The translations under genes were made by a program, and so were the position numbers. Below, in pieces: positions 8,209-16,959 of a stretch of 25,998 nt of DNA. Source of the stretch: Flavobacteriaceae bacterium (GTDB lineage Bacteria > Bacteroidota > Bacteroidia > Flavobacteriales > Flavobacteriaceae). The stretch is from contig JABDLH010000091.1 of assembly GCA_013003145.1 (NCBI GenBank), forward strand, positions 1 through 25,998. The letters run 5' to 3'. Within the stretch, counting starts at the first letter, position 1. The number at the start of each line of letters is the position of its first letter. The notes beneath the pieces were generated by a model, which made no database searches, had not been told where the DNA came from, and saw only the letters and a program-made list of their open reading frames with translations.

Positions 8209-9491
8209 CGAAAAAAAGTGCCTCAAGAGATCGACTGATAGAACGCATCCAGGAATTAGAAATTCGGTTGGAGGAGTCTAACCAATTGGTAAACGCCATC
8301 AAATCCGGAGAAGTCGATGCTTTTGCGATTAATAATAAAACCAATGAAGAGTCTGAGATCTTCACCCTGCAATCGGGGGATCATGCCTTCCGTGTACTCG
8401 TAGAAGAGATAGGAGAAGGTGCTTTAAACGTTACTGAAGACGGAATTATTTCTTTTGCTAATCCTCACCTATTAAAGGTATTTAACCTGAGCAGGGATAA
8501 AATTGTTGGTAATTCCCTGTTCGAATTTATTCATCCTGATTCACGTGAAAAGTTCAGGCATATGTTCAAAAAAGCACTAAGGGGACAGGCCAAGGGGGAA
8601 GTGTTTTTACGAGTAGGGCAAGAGCGAAGACCTGCGCTGGTTTCCATGACATCACTGCAGCCTAAATTATCGACCATAGGGATCATCATGACCGATCTCA
8701 CCGATTTCAAGAATAAAGAAAAACTGATACTGCAGTACCAACAGAACCTGAAATTAAAGAACAAGGAACTCAGCACTACCAACAAGGAATTGGCTTCCTT
8801 CGTATATATTGCCTCCCATGATCTACAGGAACCCCTTAGGAAGATTCAGACTTTCATCTCCCGTTTAGAAGATAAAGAAACATCTAACCTGAGTAGCCGG
8901 GGTGAAGATTACTTTCAACGGATTACGCAGGCCGCTACCAGGATGCAGAACTTGATTGAAGATCTCCTGGATTATTCCAGGGCTTCTAACGAAAACAAGG
9001 TCTACGAGAAGACAGACATGAACGACATTGTCAACGAGGTGCTGAACGATCTTCATATGCAGATCGAAAAAGCGGGGGCAGAGATAGAGGTTAGTGAGCT
9101 TTGCGAAGCCGAAGTAATTCCATTCCAATTCAAGCAATTAATACTGAACCTCGTCAGCAATTCATTGAAGTTCACGGTTCCCGGAAGGACACCCCATATC
9201 CGGATCCACAGTGAAATACATTCTCAGAGACCGGATGGTTTAAGAAGACTCCCTAAGAAAAATTACTATTGCAACCTTCGTATCTCCGATAACGGGGTTG
9301 GTTTCTCACAGAAATACAGCGATAAACTATTCGAATTATTTCAGCGTCTTCACAGCAGGGACGAGTATGAAGGCACAGGTATTGGCCTGGCCATCGTTAA
9401 GAAGATCGTGGAAAACCACAATGGACTGGTCTATGCAGATGGCAAGCTAGGAGAAGGTGCCACCTTCAGCATCTGGTTCCCCACGAACTAG
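8205..9491 (+). CDS. Soluble PAS-domain sensor histidine kinase, Kai-linked
   Basis: A 428-residue cytoplasmic histidine kinase with no membrane segment. Order: N-terminal coiled coil (about 5-35), PAS domain (about 58-170), linking coiled coil (about 170-195), HisKA with H-box SHDLQEPLRKI and phospho-acceptor H205, and HATPase_c with N-box around 311-323 (N315, N319), G1 box DNGVG at 362-366 and G2 box GTGIGLAIVKK at 390-400. All catalytic parts are intact. The SHDLQEPLR type is common among soluble PAS and phytochrome-like kinases. Unlike SasA of cyanobacteria it has no KaiB-like N-terminal domain, so any link to KaiC would go through another surface. No response regulator gene lies in this window. 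Its place right after kaiC-kaiB suggests it reads out or tunes the Kai proteins; this is inference from position. Confidence 0.92.
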   Translation: MTKKSASRDRLIERIQELEIRLEESNQLVNAIKSGEVDAFAINNKTNEESEIFTLQSGDHAFRVLVEEIGEGALNVTEDGIISFANPHLLKVFNLSRDKIVGNSLFEFIHPDSREKFRHMFKKALRGQAKGEVFLRVGQERRPALVSMTSLQPKLSTIGIIMTDLTDFKNKEKLILQYQQNLKLKNKELSTTNKELASFVYIASHDLQEPLRKIQTFISRLEDKETSNLSSRGEDYFQRITQAATRMQNLIEDLLDYSRASNENKVYEKTDMNDIVNEVLNDLHMQIEKAGAEIEVSELCEAEVIPFQFKQLILNLVSNSLKFTVPGRTPHIRIHSEIHSQRPDGLRRLPKKNYYCNLRISDNGVGFSQKYSDKLFELFQRLHSRDEYEGTGIGLAIVKKIVENHNGLVYADGKLGEGATFSIWFPTN

Positions 9492-9569
9492 CCTGCCCCC
9501 GCCCCAAAATTATTCCTTAGCGTTTCAATGCTAAAAAATTTGTAACATTGATAGGATAATACTCTTCCT

Positions 9570-11015
9570 ATGAACTTACCTATACCAAAAATCACCGCAC
9601 TTTTCTGTCTTTTCACAACTGTCGTAATGTCTCAAGGGGAAATATCACCAAAGAAGCAGGCCGTACTGAACTCCGTTGAAAGCCACCAGCAATCCCTGAT
9701 CCGGATGAGTGATTCTATCTGGAAGTATGCAGAAACAGCAATGAAAGAATACCGCTCCGCAGAGATCCTGGCCGATTATGCCGAAAAAAACGGCTTTAAG
9801 GTACAGAGAGGCGTGGCAGAAATACCTACTGCATTCATCGCTTCTTACGGGAGTGGAAAGCCGATCATAGGGATCATGGGTGAGTATGATGCATTACCCG
9901 GTTTATCCCAGCAGGCTTCACCAGAGAAAGCTCCGCTTAAACCGGGTGCCGCAGGTCATGGATGTGGTCACAACATGTTTGGCCCTGGAAGCCTTGGAGC
10001 TGCCATTGCCATCAAGGAGCTGATAACGAAGGGGGAATTAGAAGGTACCATCCGGTTCTATGGAACCCCGGCAGAAGAAGACCTGGCGGGTAAAGTTTAT
10101 ATGGCCAGGGCAGGGCTCTTTGACGATCTCGATGTCTGCCTGGACTGGCACCCCGATTACCAGAATAAAGCTGGGACACAAAGCTCACAGGCCGTGACTG
10201 ATTATACGGTCACTTTTAAAGGTAAAAGTGCTCACGCCGCTGCAGATCCCTGGAATGGGAGAAGTGCTCTGGACGCTGCAGAATTTTTCACGACAGGAAT
10301 CAATGCACTCAGGGAACACGTAAAGCCTACAGTCCGCATGCATTATGTATATACTAAGGCCGGAGATGTGCCTAACGTAATTCCCGAAGAGGCAGCAGTT
10401 TGGATCTGGATCAGGGACTCTAAAAGAAGTGGGGTTGCAGAAGTCTCGGAACGGATGAAGGAGATCGCCAAAGGAGCGGCAATGATGGCCGGGGTAGAAC
10501 AGGAAGTGAGCCTTAACAACGGCCTTTACGAGATATTGGTGAATGAAAGGGGTGCCGAGGTATTACAGGACAATATGGAATTGGTAGGTCCCATTACCTA
10601 TACAGCCGACGAACAGGCATTTGCAGACGCTATCATGAAGTCCTACGGAATTGAACCCCAAGGGTTGGACGGAGAAATCCAGGAACTTGAGCCCCATAAA
10701 GCATTACAGGGAGGAGGTTCAACAGATGTTGGGGACGTCAGTTACATTGTTCCGGAGATATCCCTCTTGGCTACCACAGCACCCTATAAATCTCCCTGGC
10801 ATTCCTGGGTTGTCGTTGCATGCGGGGGTATGAGTATCGGTCACAAAGGAATGCTCTTTGCGGCAAAAACTTTAGGACTGACTATGGTTGACCTGTTTGA
10901 AAAAGATACGATCAGAAAAGAGATCCGTGAAGAATTTATCCGGAGAAAAGGCGATGAGACCTGGGAAGCCATGTTGCCCGACGGCCCACCACCGGTTCCG
11001 CCAAGGAAAGATTAG
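9570..11015 (+). CDS. Exported M20D-family amidohydrolase (AbgB-like)
   Basis: A 481-residue metallo-amidohydrolase of the M20D group, nearest in layout to p-aminobenzoyl-glutamate hydrolase subunit B. Residues 1-21 form a signal peptide (hydrophobic ITALFCLFTTVVMS), so it acts in the periplasm or outside. Metal-site motifs are present: GEYDALPG (104-111), GHGCGHN (129-135), TPAEED (166-171) and DWHP (192-195). The inserted dimerisation domain begins near GKSAHAAADPWNGRSALDA. A final conserved His-rich segment WHSWVVVACGG lies near the C-terminus, followed by a Pro-rich end. The substrate is an N-acylated or N-aroylated amino acid or small peptide by family; the exact one cannot be named. It starts 78 bases after the kinase stop and does not look part of the Kai operon. 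Confidence 0.85.
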   Translation: MNLPIPKITALFCLFTTVVMSQGEISPKKQAVLNSVESHQQSLIRMSDSIWKYAETAMKEYRSAEILADYAEKNGFKVQRGVAEIPTAFIASYGSGKPIIGIMGEYDALPGLSQQASPEKAPLKPGAAGHGCGHNMFGPGSLGAAIAIKELITKGELEGTIRFYGTPAEEDLAGKVYMARAGLFDDLDVCLDWHPDYQNKAGTQSSQAVTDYTVTFKGKSAHAAADPWNGRSALDAAEFFTTGINALREHVKPTVRMHYVYTKAGDVPNVIPEEAAVWIWIRDSKRSGVAEVSERMKEIAKGAAMMAGVEQEVSLNNGLYEILVNERGAEVLQDNMELVGPITYTADEQAFADAIMKSYGIEPQGLDGEIQELEPHKALQGGGSTDVGDVSYIVPEISLLATTAPYKSPWHSWVVVACGGMSIGHKGMLFAAKTLGLTMVDLFEKDTIRKEIREEFIRRKGDETWEAMLPDGPPPVPPRKD

Positions 11016-11138
11016 CTCTATGATTCTCAAGTAGGAAAGCATAATACTCCCGGATTAACTATCAAGACCAAAACAATTTGGGATAACACCCGTATTTCTG
11101 CAGTATTTGCAGTAGTATGGTACAAAATTTCCGGGGGC

Positions 11139-12410
11139 ATGAAAAAAATTATTGCGATACTTCTGATCGTCATTCTTTTATTTATAGGCTTATTATATCT
11201 CTCACTTCACAGCACCTCTGAGGTGCAAGCCAGGAGTGTTATCCTGGATCCCGATCCGTCAGAAAATATCAACTTCAGGAATTACGATTCAGTCACCCTG
11301 ATGGCCACAGATCTATATAAGGCAAATGGTCTGAAAAAATTAATGCAGGGTAGGCAGTATCGCGATGCCTGGGCCAGCCCGGTTACCGTACCTATAGTTT
11401 TCCTGGATACCCTTATGGGTGGCATGAAGATCATCGAAGAAGGTGGGGGAAAGCAAACGCATTCATTAGAAATTGAATCGCCAACCGGGGTAAGGTACTC
11501 CCTGAGAAGTATTACCAAAAACCCGCAGCCCCTGGTCCCGGAAATCGCTGAGAAACTTGGATTGAAAAACATCATAATAGACGGCGTAAGTGCGCAGCAT
11601 CCTTATGCCGCGATCGTCGTTGCAGCACTGGCAGAGAAAGCGGGGCTTTTACACACCCACCCAAAGGTCTATTTTGTGCCAAATCAGCCCCTTTTGGGAT
11701 CGTTAAATAAGAAATACGGGAACCGGCTTTTCTTGCTGGAATACGAAACGGAGGGTCTCACCAATTGGACTACGCTGGAAGATGTAGTAGAAATCCTGGA
11801 TACCGAGGATTTGCAGGAACTCAAGGTAGAATCTGCAAGAGCGGTAGAGATCAATAAACCAATCCTGGTAAGGGCACGTTTATTTGATCTCCTCATCGGA
11901 GACTGGGATCGGCACGCAAAGCAATGGGGTTGGGTGGTACAGGATACCCCTGAAGGATATTTCGCCACTCCCCTGCCCGGGGACAGGGATAACGCCTTCT
12001 TTCACTTAGGGGGGATAGTGCCAACGATCATCTCTAATCGTTTCTTCCTGCCTAAGGTGCAACCACTGGACAAGGAGGTTGATCATATGCCCGGCCTTGT
12101 CATGGAATTCGATCGATTCTTCCTCCTCAAAATTCCGAAGGAGGTCTTCCTGCAAGAGGCCCGGTATTTGCAAAATGAGCTCACCGATAAAGCCATCCGG
12201 GAATGCTTTGCCCGCTGGCCGGAAAATATACACCGTCTCAACGCGGAAGAGATCACTGAGAAAGTGATATCAAGGCGGGATCAACTACAGGAATTAGCCC
12301 TATCCTTTTACGAGGCCATACAGGAGATAGGTCCTATAACCGAACCCCTGAAAGGTTCAGAAGACAGCCGGGCAGGAACAAAATTGCTTCCGTGTTTTGA
12401 ATGTCACTGA
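11139..12410 (+). CDS. Membrane-anchored protein with kinase-like catalytic loop
   Basis: A 423-residue protein of no named family that I can give with certainty. Residues 1-23 are a single hydrophobic anchor or signal peptide. A Gly-rich loop EEGGGKQTHSLEI at about 100-112 is followed by the strand YSLRSITKNP (120-129). Then comes RLFDLLIGDWDRHAKQW (247-263) and PLPGDRDNAFF (278-288). The pair IGDWDRH and DRDNAF resembles the catalytic loop (GN.DRH) and metal-binding DxD-type motif of FAM20/HipA/PI3K-like atypical kinases. Similar blocks occur in large secreted Bacteroidota proteins fused to metallophosphoesterase or outer-membrane domains; here the block stands alone. Kinase activity is my inference and is unproven. 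A terminator follows, and rny converges from the other side. Confidence 0.75.
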   Translation: MKKIIAILLIVILLFIGLLYLSLHSTSEVQARSVILDPDPSENINFRNYDSVTLMATDLYKANGLKKLMQGRQYRDAWASPVTVPIVFLDTLMGGMKIIEEGGGKQTHSLEIESPTGVRYSLRSITKNPQPLVPEIAEKLGLKNIIIDGVSAQHPYAAIVVAALAEKAGLLHTHPKVYFVPNQPLLGSLNKKYGNRLFLLEYETEGLTNWTTLEDVVEILDTEDLQELKVESARAVEINKPILVRARLFDLLIGDWDRHAKQWGWVVQDTPEGYFATPLPGDRDNAFFHLGGIVPTIISNRFFLPKVQPLDKEVDHMPGLVMEFDRFFLLKIPKEVFLQEARYLQNELTDKAIRECFARWPENIHRLNAEEITEKVISRRDQLQELALSFYEAIQEIGPITEPLKGSEDSRAGTKLLPCFECH

Positions 12411-12429
12411 AGGTATTTTCCTGAATAAA

Positions 12430-12455
12430 AAAAGCGAGCTGAACAGCTCGCTTTT
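12430..12455. terminator. Bidirectional intrinsic terminator
   Basis: AAAAGCGAGCTG (12430-12441) pairs with CAGCTCGCTTTT (12444-12455). The A-run on the left and T-run on the right allow it to work in both directions, between the convergent genes ending at 12410 (plus) and 12477 (minus). Confidence 0.9.
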
Positions 12456-12476
12456 ATCTTTATATAATAATCGTTC

Positions 12477-14045
12477 TTACTTGGCTACATTGACAGCCCG
12501 CGTTTCACGGATCACTGTTACCTTAACCTGCCCCGGGTAGGTCATATCGGTCTGAATCTTCTGAGAGATTTCAAACGAGAGCTGAGAAGCTTTCTCGTCG
12601 CTCACCTTTTCACTTTCCACTATCACTCTTAACTCTCTCCCGGCCTGGATGGCATAAGCTTTCTGAACCCCTCCGAATCCAAAGGCAATATCTTCGAGAT
12701 CTTTCAGTCTTTGGATATAGGAATCCAGAACCTGTCTCCTCGCGCCCGGTCTTGCACCGCTGATCGCATCACAGACCTGAACGATGGGTGAAATCAATGT
12801 TTTCATTTCAATCTCATCGTGGTGAGCACCAATGGCATTGCACACATCAGGTTTCTCACCATATTTTTCGGCCCATTGCATCCCCAGTATAGCATGAGGG
12901 ATTTCTACTTCGGCTTCGGAGTTCGGAACTTTCCCGATATCGTGTAAGAGTCCTGCTCTTTTAGCCATCTTTGGATTCAGCCCTAATTCGGCTGCCATTA
13001 TACCGCACAGTTTTGCCACCTCACGAGAGTGCTGTAATAGGTTCTGCCCGTATGAAGAACGGTATTTCATACGGCCTACAGCTTTGATCAGTTCCGGGTG
13101 AAGACCATGAATTCCAAGGTCTATGACAGTTCGTTTCCCTACCTCGGCAATTTCCTGTTCTATCTGCTTTTCAGTCTTCTGTACCACTTCTTCAATCCTG
13201 GCCGGGTGAATCCTGCCATCTGTAACCAGTTTGTGCAGGGAGAGCCTGGCCACTTCTCGTCTGACCGAATCAAAACAGGAGAGGATGATAGCCTCGGGGG
13301 TATCATCAACGATGATCTCTACTCCCGTAGCTGCTTCCAGGGCGCGGATGTTACGGCCTTCCCGGCCGATGATCCTACCTTTAACGTCATCCGATTCCAG
13401 GTTAAAGACAGAGACGCAATTTTCCACGGCCTCTTCCGTACCTATCCTCTGTATCGTATTAATAATGATTTTCTTTGCTTCTTGCTGTGCCGTTAGCTTA
13501 GCCTCTTCCATGGTGGATTGCATAAAGGCCATAGCATCGGTCTTCGCTGTTTCTTTCAGGGATTCCAGGAGCTGGCTTTTTGCTTCATCAGCTGAAAGAC
13601 CGGAGATGACCTCTAGCTGCTGTACCTGGCTCTTATGTAGCTTATCGAGCTCTGATTGTTTCTTTTCAATAAATTCGGACCGGTGATCAACCTCTTTGAT
13701 CTTCTGTTCCAGCTGATCATTGAGTTTCTTGCTTTTCCCCAGCTCGTTACTGATCTGGGACTCTTTATCGCGGGTGCGCTTTTCGGCTTCGGCAATCTTC
13801 TTATCCTTAGAAATGATCACTTTCTCATGTTCCGCTTTCAGCTCGAGGAATTTTTCTTTTGCCTGGAAAATCTTATCCTTTTTAATGCTTTCCCCTTGCT
13901 TAGAGGCATCTTTAAGAATGTCTGCGGCCTCTTTTTTTGCATTGGCTATTGTCTTGGAAGCTTTGCCTTTCTCTATCAACTTAGCCAAGAGAAACCCGAG
14001 GATCAACCCTCCCAGCACTCCGATAATAATTGTAGTAATATCCAT
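12477..14045 (-). CDS. rny: Ribonuclease Y
   Basis: RNase Y, a membrane-bound endoribonuclease that starts mRNA decay. With the ATG at 14045 the protein is 522 residues, the usual length. Order: N-terminal membrane anchor (about 4-23, [19 protein letters not shown]), long charged coiled coil (about 25-200), KH domain with [10 protein letters not shown] at 223-232, HD domain with the metal-binding LLHDIGK (H368, D369), and a C-terminal domain. The frame stays open upstream to 14216, but that extension would put about 57 extra residues before the anchor and would run over the 3' part of the 6S RNA candidate, so I reject it. It lies downstream of zapB, zapA and the RNA gene on the same strand. 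Confidence 0.95.
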   Translation of the reverse strand: MDITTIIIGVLGGLILGFLLAKLIEKGKASKTIANAKKEAADILKDASKQGESIKKDKIFQAKEKFLELKAEHEKVIISKDKKIAEAEKRTRDKESQISNELGKSKKLNDQLEQKIKEVDHRSEFIEKKQSELDKLHKSQVQQLEVISGLSADEAKSQLLESLKETAKTDAMAFMQSTMEEAKLTAQQEAKKIIINTIQRIGTEEAVENCVSVFNLESDDVKGRIIGREGRNIRALEAATGVEIIVDDTPEAIILSCFDSVRREVARLSLHKLVTDGRIHPARIEEVVQKTEKQIEQEIAEVGKRTVIDLGIHGLHPELIKAVGRMKYRSSYGQNLLQHSREVAKLCGIMAAELGLNPKMAKRAGLLHDIGKVPNSEAEVEIPHAILGMQWAEKYGEKPDVCNAIGAHHDEIEMKTLISPIVQVCDAISGARPGARRQVLDSYIQRLKDLEDIAFGFGGVQKAYAIQAGRELRVIVESEKVSDEKASQLSFEISQKIQTDMTYPGQVKVTVIRETRAVNVAK

Positions 14046-14143
14046 TTTAGTTTGTTTTGTTTGCCCCCACATTTCTGAAGGGAATACTATTGTACCGCTT
14101 GCCTCCGGCATTTTTAATGGCAGTGAACCTTTGAGCGCTAAAC

Positions 14144-14315
14144 AAAAAAAGCCCACATTGATGGGAAGTTTTGTACAAACTCCGATAAACAGGTTTAGGG
14201 CTAACAGGCTGATCAAGGATCCTTTCTAGAAGGCTTGCTTTTACAACCTAAACTCACCCTTTTTAAACTAATTAGTGTTGAGTTTGTCAAAAATAAATTA
14301 CCAATGTGGGCAGTA
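14144..14315 (-). ncRNA. ssrS: Candidate 6S RNA between zapA and rny
   Basis: Read on the minus strand, the two ends of this region pair into a rod. GCCCACATTG at the 5' end (14302-14311) pairs perfectly with CAATGTGGGC at the 3' end (14151-14160). After an internal loop of about 8 bases on each side, a 13-bp helix forms between 14280-14292 and 14169-14182, with one bulged base. Then a large asymmetric bubble (about 10 versus 26 bases), and a 7-bp helix between 14247-14253 and 14193-14199, closing on an apical region. A run of seven U follows the outer stem (14144-14150). A long rod with a central bubble, a length of about 170 bases and a place next to zapA are the marks of 6S RNA, which binds housekeeping RNA polymerase as a promoter mimic. 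I see no strong own promoter; processing from the zapB-zapA transcript is possible. Confidence 0.7.
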
Positions 14316-14336
14316 ACTTTACGTATGTAAAAGAAC

Positions 14337-14633
14337 TTATTTTATGCTTAAGTGAGAATTCACAAGGTCGTTCAGTGCTTTTAGGCGTTCTGTAACGTCC
14401 TTAGTGTCTTCATGATTTTCTATTCCGCGCTGCTCGATTTTCGAGGCAAACTGCAAGGCACACATGGCCAGGACATCCTGTTTGTCTCTCACGGCGTAAT
14501 TCTGCTCAAATTTTTTAGCGAGTTGCTCAATATTCTTAGCTGCCTTACGCAACCCCTCTTCCTGATTCGGATCGATGGTCAAAGGGTATACTCTGTCCGC
14601 TATAGAAAGCTTTATTTTAAGCTTCTCTGCCAT
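14337..14633 (-). CDS. zapA: Cell division protein ZapA
   Basis: A 98-residue ZapA. The N-terminal half (AEKLKIKLSIADRVYPLTID) is the small alpha/beta head that binds FtsZ; the rest (EEGLRKAAKNIEQLAKKFEQ and DVLAMCALQFASKIEQ) forms the long helix of the tetramer. ZapA bundles FtsZ filaments at midcell. It lies 15 bases downstream of the ZapB-like gene and 25 bases upstream of the 6S RNA candidate, with rny beyond, an order known from other Flavobacteriia. The length is typical. Confidence 0.88.
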   Translation of the reverse strand: MAEKLKIKLSIADRVYPLTIDPNQEEGLRKAAKNIEQLAKKFEQNYAVRDKQDVLAMCALQFASKIEQRGIENHEDTKDVTERLKALNDLVNSHLSIK

Positions 14634-14648
14634 ATATTCGAGATGTCA

Positions 14649-14939
14649 TTACTCAGCCAACTGTTCAATACAATAGTCCAGTTCCCTGATCAATGAATTT
14701 ATTTTGAGCTTAGCTTCAGTTTTGTTTGTATCACTGCCCAGCATAGAATTCGCGAGTTTCAGGGCTTTGTACTTCTCCTCCCAGGCCATGACTGAGTTCT
14801 GGATAGTGTCTCGCTCAGCGGCAAGATCATTTAATTCTCCTTCCAATCTATTATTGGCTTGGCTCAGCAACTCTATTTTATGTAGCAGTTTGCTGATCTT
14901 GTTTTCAAGAGAATCAACGATCTCAACCAATTCACTCAT
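14649..14939 (-). CDS. Small coiled-coil protein, ZapB-like
   Basis: A 96-residue protein that is nearly all coiled coil: heptad Leu/Ile runs from residue 4 to about 65 (ELVEIVDSLENKISKLLHKI and onward), a break near SMLGSDTNKTEA, then a second helix LKINSLIRELDYCIEQLAE. No membrane segment or signal. Its place directly before zapA, 15 bases apart, and its build fit a ZapB-type partner of ZapA in the division ring. Sequence likeness to E. coli ZapB is only in kind, so I give no symbol. A well-formed promoter lies just upstream. Confidence 0.75.
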   Translation of the reverse strand: MSELVEIVDSLENKISKLLHKIELLSQANNRLEGELNDLAAERDTIQNSVMAWEEKYKALKLANSMLGSDTNKTEAKLKINSLIRELDYCIEQLAE

Positions 14940-14963
14940 TTGCAGAATTCCATGCGTTCAACA

Positions 14964-14994
14964 CAAAGTTAACATACCTGCATCGGATGCGCAA
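14964..14994 (-). promoter_or_regulatory. Promoter of the zapB-zapA-(6S)-rny unit
   Basis: On the minus strand a -33 TTG (14992-14994) is followed by 20 bases and then the -7 box TAACTTTG (14964-14971), a full match to the Bacteroidota TTG/TAnnTTTG promoter with normal spacing. Transcription would begin near 14957, about 18 bases before the ATG at 14939. Confidence 0.65.
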
Positions 14995-15246
14995 TAGTTT
15001 TAAGAATTATTATTAGGAGCTTACCGGCCTGTAAATGGGCTGTTATTCCTAGCATTTTCTTGCACATCCAGAGAGCCTGACCTTCAATCGGCTAGCCTCT
15101 TATCTCCTTTCTAAAACAAAACATTAATTCCTCTTAAAAAATTTGTAATCACAGCTCAGCCCCCGATATTCATATACTCACCGCCAACTCCGTTCCAAAA
15201 AATTTAAAATGGCACGATCTTAGAACAAATTTTAATCACGATTCTT

Positions 15247-15254
15247 TAATTTCG
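15247..15254 (+). promoter_or_regulatory. Weak -7-like box (TAATTTCG) before the M23 gene
   Basis: TAATTTCG differs from TAnnTTTG at one position and ends 16 bases before the ATG at 15271. No clear TTG -33 element is present. Confidence 0.3.
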
Positions 15255-15270
15255 CAGCAATTCCCATTCT

Positions 15271-16959
15271 ATGAAACTGAAAATTGCATTCTTCCTTTTA
15301 TTAGGCTACCTGCTGAACGGACAATCTCCATATCCACAAGATGCGTTTGATTCGCCTTTAGACATTCCCCTTATCCTGGCCGGTACTTTCGGGGAATTAC
15401 GCTCCAACCACTTTCATTCAGGGCTGGATATTAAAACACAATCCAGGGAAGGGCTATCGGTCAAAGCCATAGGTCCTGGTACCGTATCCAGGATCAAGAT
15501 CAGTCACTGGGGATATGGTAAAGTACTCTACTTAGCCCATCCAAACGGCTATACTTCTGTATATGCGCACTTACAGAAATTCGCCCCTAAAATCGAAGAA
15601 TATATCAAGAAGAAGCAATACGAGAAACAGACCTTTGAAATAGAATTGTTCCCCGACTACGGTGAATTGACCGTAGACCAGGGGGAGCTCATCGCCTATG
15701 GTGGCAACACCGGGGGGTCTTCCGGGCCACACCTGCATTTTGAAATCCGCAACAGCGTATCAGAGATGCCCATCAATCCCTTGTTGTTCGGGTATAGCAT
15801 AAGGGATGCCACCGACCCCACTCTGGTAGATGCTTATGCCTACCCACTATCCGAAGATGCCCAGTTGAACAAGGCTAATACGAAATTACAGCTGAACATC
15901 CGGCGACAAACCGACGGAACCTATGTTGCGGACACCCTGAACGCAGCGGGCACCATTGGCTTTGGCCTGAATACTTATGACCGGCAGGATATGGCAGCCA
16001 ATAAGAATGGCCCCTATTCGGTAACTCAATTGGTTAATGGGGAAGTTTACAGTGACCTGGATTTTGACTCCTTTTCGTTTTCAGAGACCCGCTACCTCAA
16101 TACTTTGATCGATTATGAGCATTTTGGAAAGACCTACCAGAGAGTTCAGCGATGCTTCAAGGTACCGGGAAATAACCTCAGCATCTACAACACCCTTAAG
16201 AATGACGGGAAGATAGAAGTAGTTGAAGGCGAAAATTACGAGGTGACGCTACAGATCCGTGATCTTGCAGGGAATACAACGGTACTAAAAGTCCCGGTAC
16301 AAGGCAAAAGACTCCCCCTGGAAATAAAGGAGTCCCCTATAAAGACTGATTATTTCCTGGCCGCCCAAAAACCAAATAATTACGACCTGGGAATCGCCAG
16401 GGTCTATTTCCCTGCAAATACGTTTTACAACGACTTTTACCTGGACCTGAGCTCTGATGAGAAGACGGTCAGCATTCACCAGAATACGGTACCGGCACAC
16501 CGGAATTTCACCATCAGTTTTGACGTCTCCCATATCCCCATGGAGGAAAGAAAACAGTGGTTCATCGCGCGACTGGACAGTAAACTAAGGCCGGATTACA
16601 GTAATACTTACAAACGCAACAACACGTTTACGACACGGACACGGCAATTGGGGACCTATACCCTGGCAAAAGACATTACCCCCCCAAAAGTGAGGACCAA
16701 GAACTTTAAACCAAAGCAATGGTTAACTAATTACAGGTACCTGAGCCTGCTGATCTCCGACGACATGAGCGGTATAGATAGTTATACGGCGACGATCAAC
16801 GGGGAATGGATACTGATGGAGTACGAGCCTAAAACCAATACCATCACTTATAATTTTGACGATAAGATCCTGGACAAAACAGAGTGTGAACTGGAAGTGA
16901 CCGTAAAAGATAACGTGGGGAATACCACGGTATTTAAAAGTACATTTTTCCGAAAGTGA
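15271..16959 (+). CDS. Secreted M23-family metallopeptidase
   Basis: A 562-residue exported protein. Residues 1-17 are a signal peptide (KIAFFLLLGYLLNG). The M23 (LytM/lysostaphin-type) domain comes first, about 35-185: zinc ligands HSGLD (H49, D53), VYAHL (H100) and PHLHFE (H154, H156), in the order H..D...H.H expected of an active enzyme. It should cut peptide cross-bridges of peptidoglycan in the periplasm. An unusual feature is an inserted Lys/Glu-rich stretch (about 105-133) inside the domain. The remaining 370 residues hold beta-rich segments, with pairs such as YEVTLQIRDLAGNTTVLKVPV and CELEVTVKDNVGNTTVF that look like Ig/cadherin-like modules. No operon partner is clear. Confidence 0.88.
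   Translation: MKLKIAFFLLLGYLLNGQSPYPQDAFDSPLDIPLILAGTFGELRSNHFHSGLDIKTQSREGLSVKAIGPGTVSRIKISHWGYGKVLYLAHPNGYTSVYAHLQKFAPKIEEYIKKKQYEKQTFEIELFPDYGELTVDQGELIAYGGNTGGSSGPHLHFEIRNSVSEMPINPLLFGYSIRDATDPTLVDAYAYPLSEDAQLNKANTKLQLNIRRQTDGTYVADTLNAAGTIGFGLNTYDRQDMAANKNGPYSVTQLVNGEVYSDLDFDSFSFSETRYLNTLIDYEHFGKTYQRVQRCFKVPGNNLSIYNTLKNDGKIEVVEGENYEVTLQIRDLAGNTTVLKVPVQGKRLPLEIKESPIKTDYFLAAQKPNNYDLGIARVYFPANTFYNDFYLDLSSDEKTVSIHQNTVPAHRNFTISFDVSHIPMEERKQWFIARLDSKLRPDYSNTYKRNNTFTTRTRQLGTYTLAKDITPPKVRTKNFKPKQWLTNYRYLSLLISDDMSGIDSYTATINGEWILMEYEPKTNTITYNFDDKILDKTECELEVTVKDNVGNTTVFKSTFFRK

Larger units (their letters stand above)
14940..15270. other. Divergent intergenic region, no gene seen
   Basis: About 330 bases between the ZapB-like gene and the M23 peptidase gene. 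It holds the zapB promoter at one end and a weak -7-like box at the other. In the middle I see no convincing reading frame, long hairpin or repeat; the sequence is AT-rich toward the M23 gene. Confidence 0.6.

Noticed and set aside
8205..8380. SasA-type KaiB-like domain at the N-terminus of the kinase
   Set aside because: The first 55 residues are a charged coiled coil and then a PAS domain; none of the KaiB blocks (YIAG.TP, NPQLAE, PTL) is present.
9511..9545. Hairpin TTAGC/GCTAA after the histidine kinase as a terminator
   Set aside because: Five AT-rich base pairs with a mixed A/T tail are too weak to claim.
14046..14216. Upstream extension of rny by 57 codons
   Set aside because: The added peptide has no likeness to RNase Y, which begins with its membrane anchor right after the ATG at 14045, and the extension would overlap the 3' part of the 6S RNA candidate.
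13098..14229. Several plus-strand frames of 130-170 codons across rny
   Set aside because: They are antisense to a certain gene, have Ser/Phe/Leu-rich composition without any domain, and no promoter or neighbour supports them.
14151..14311. 6S-like rod read on the plus strand
   Set aside because: The same pairing exists in the plus direction, but only the minus strand has a U-run after the outer stem, and the neighbours are all on the minus strand.
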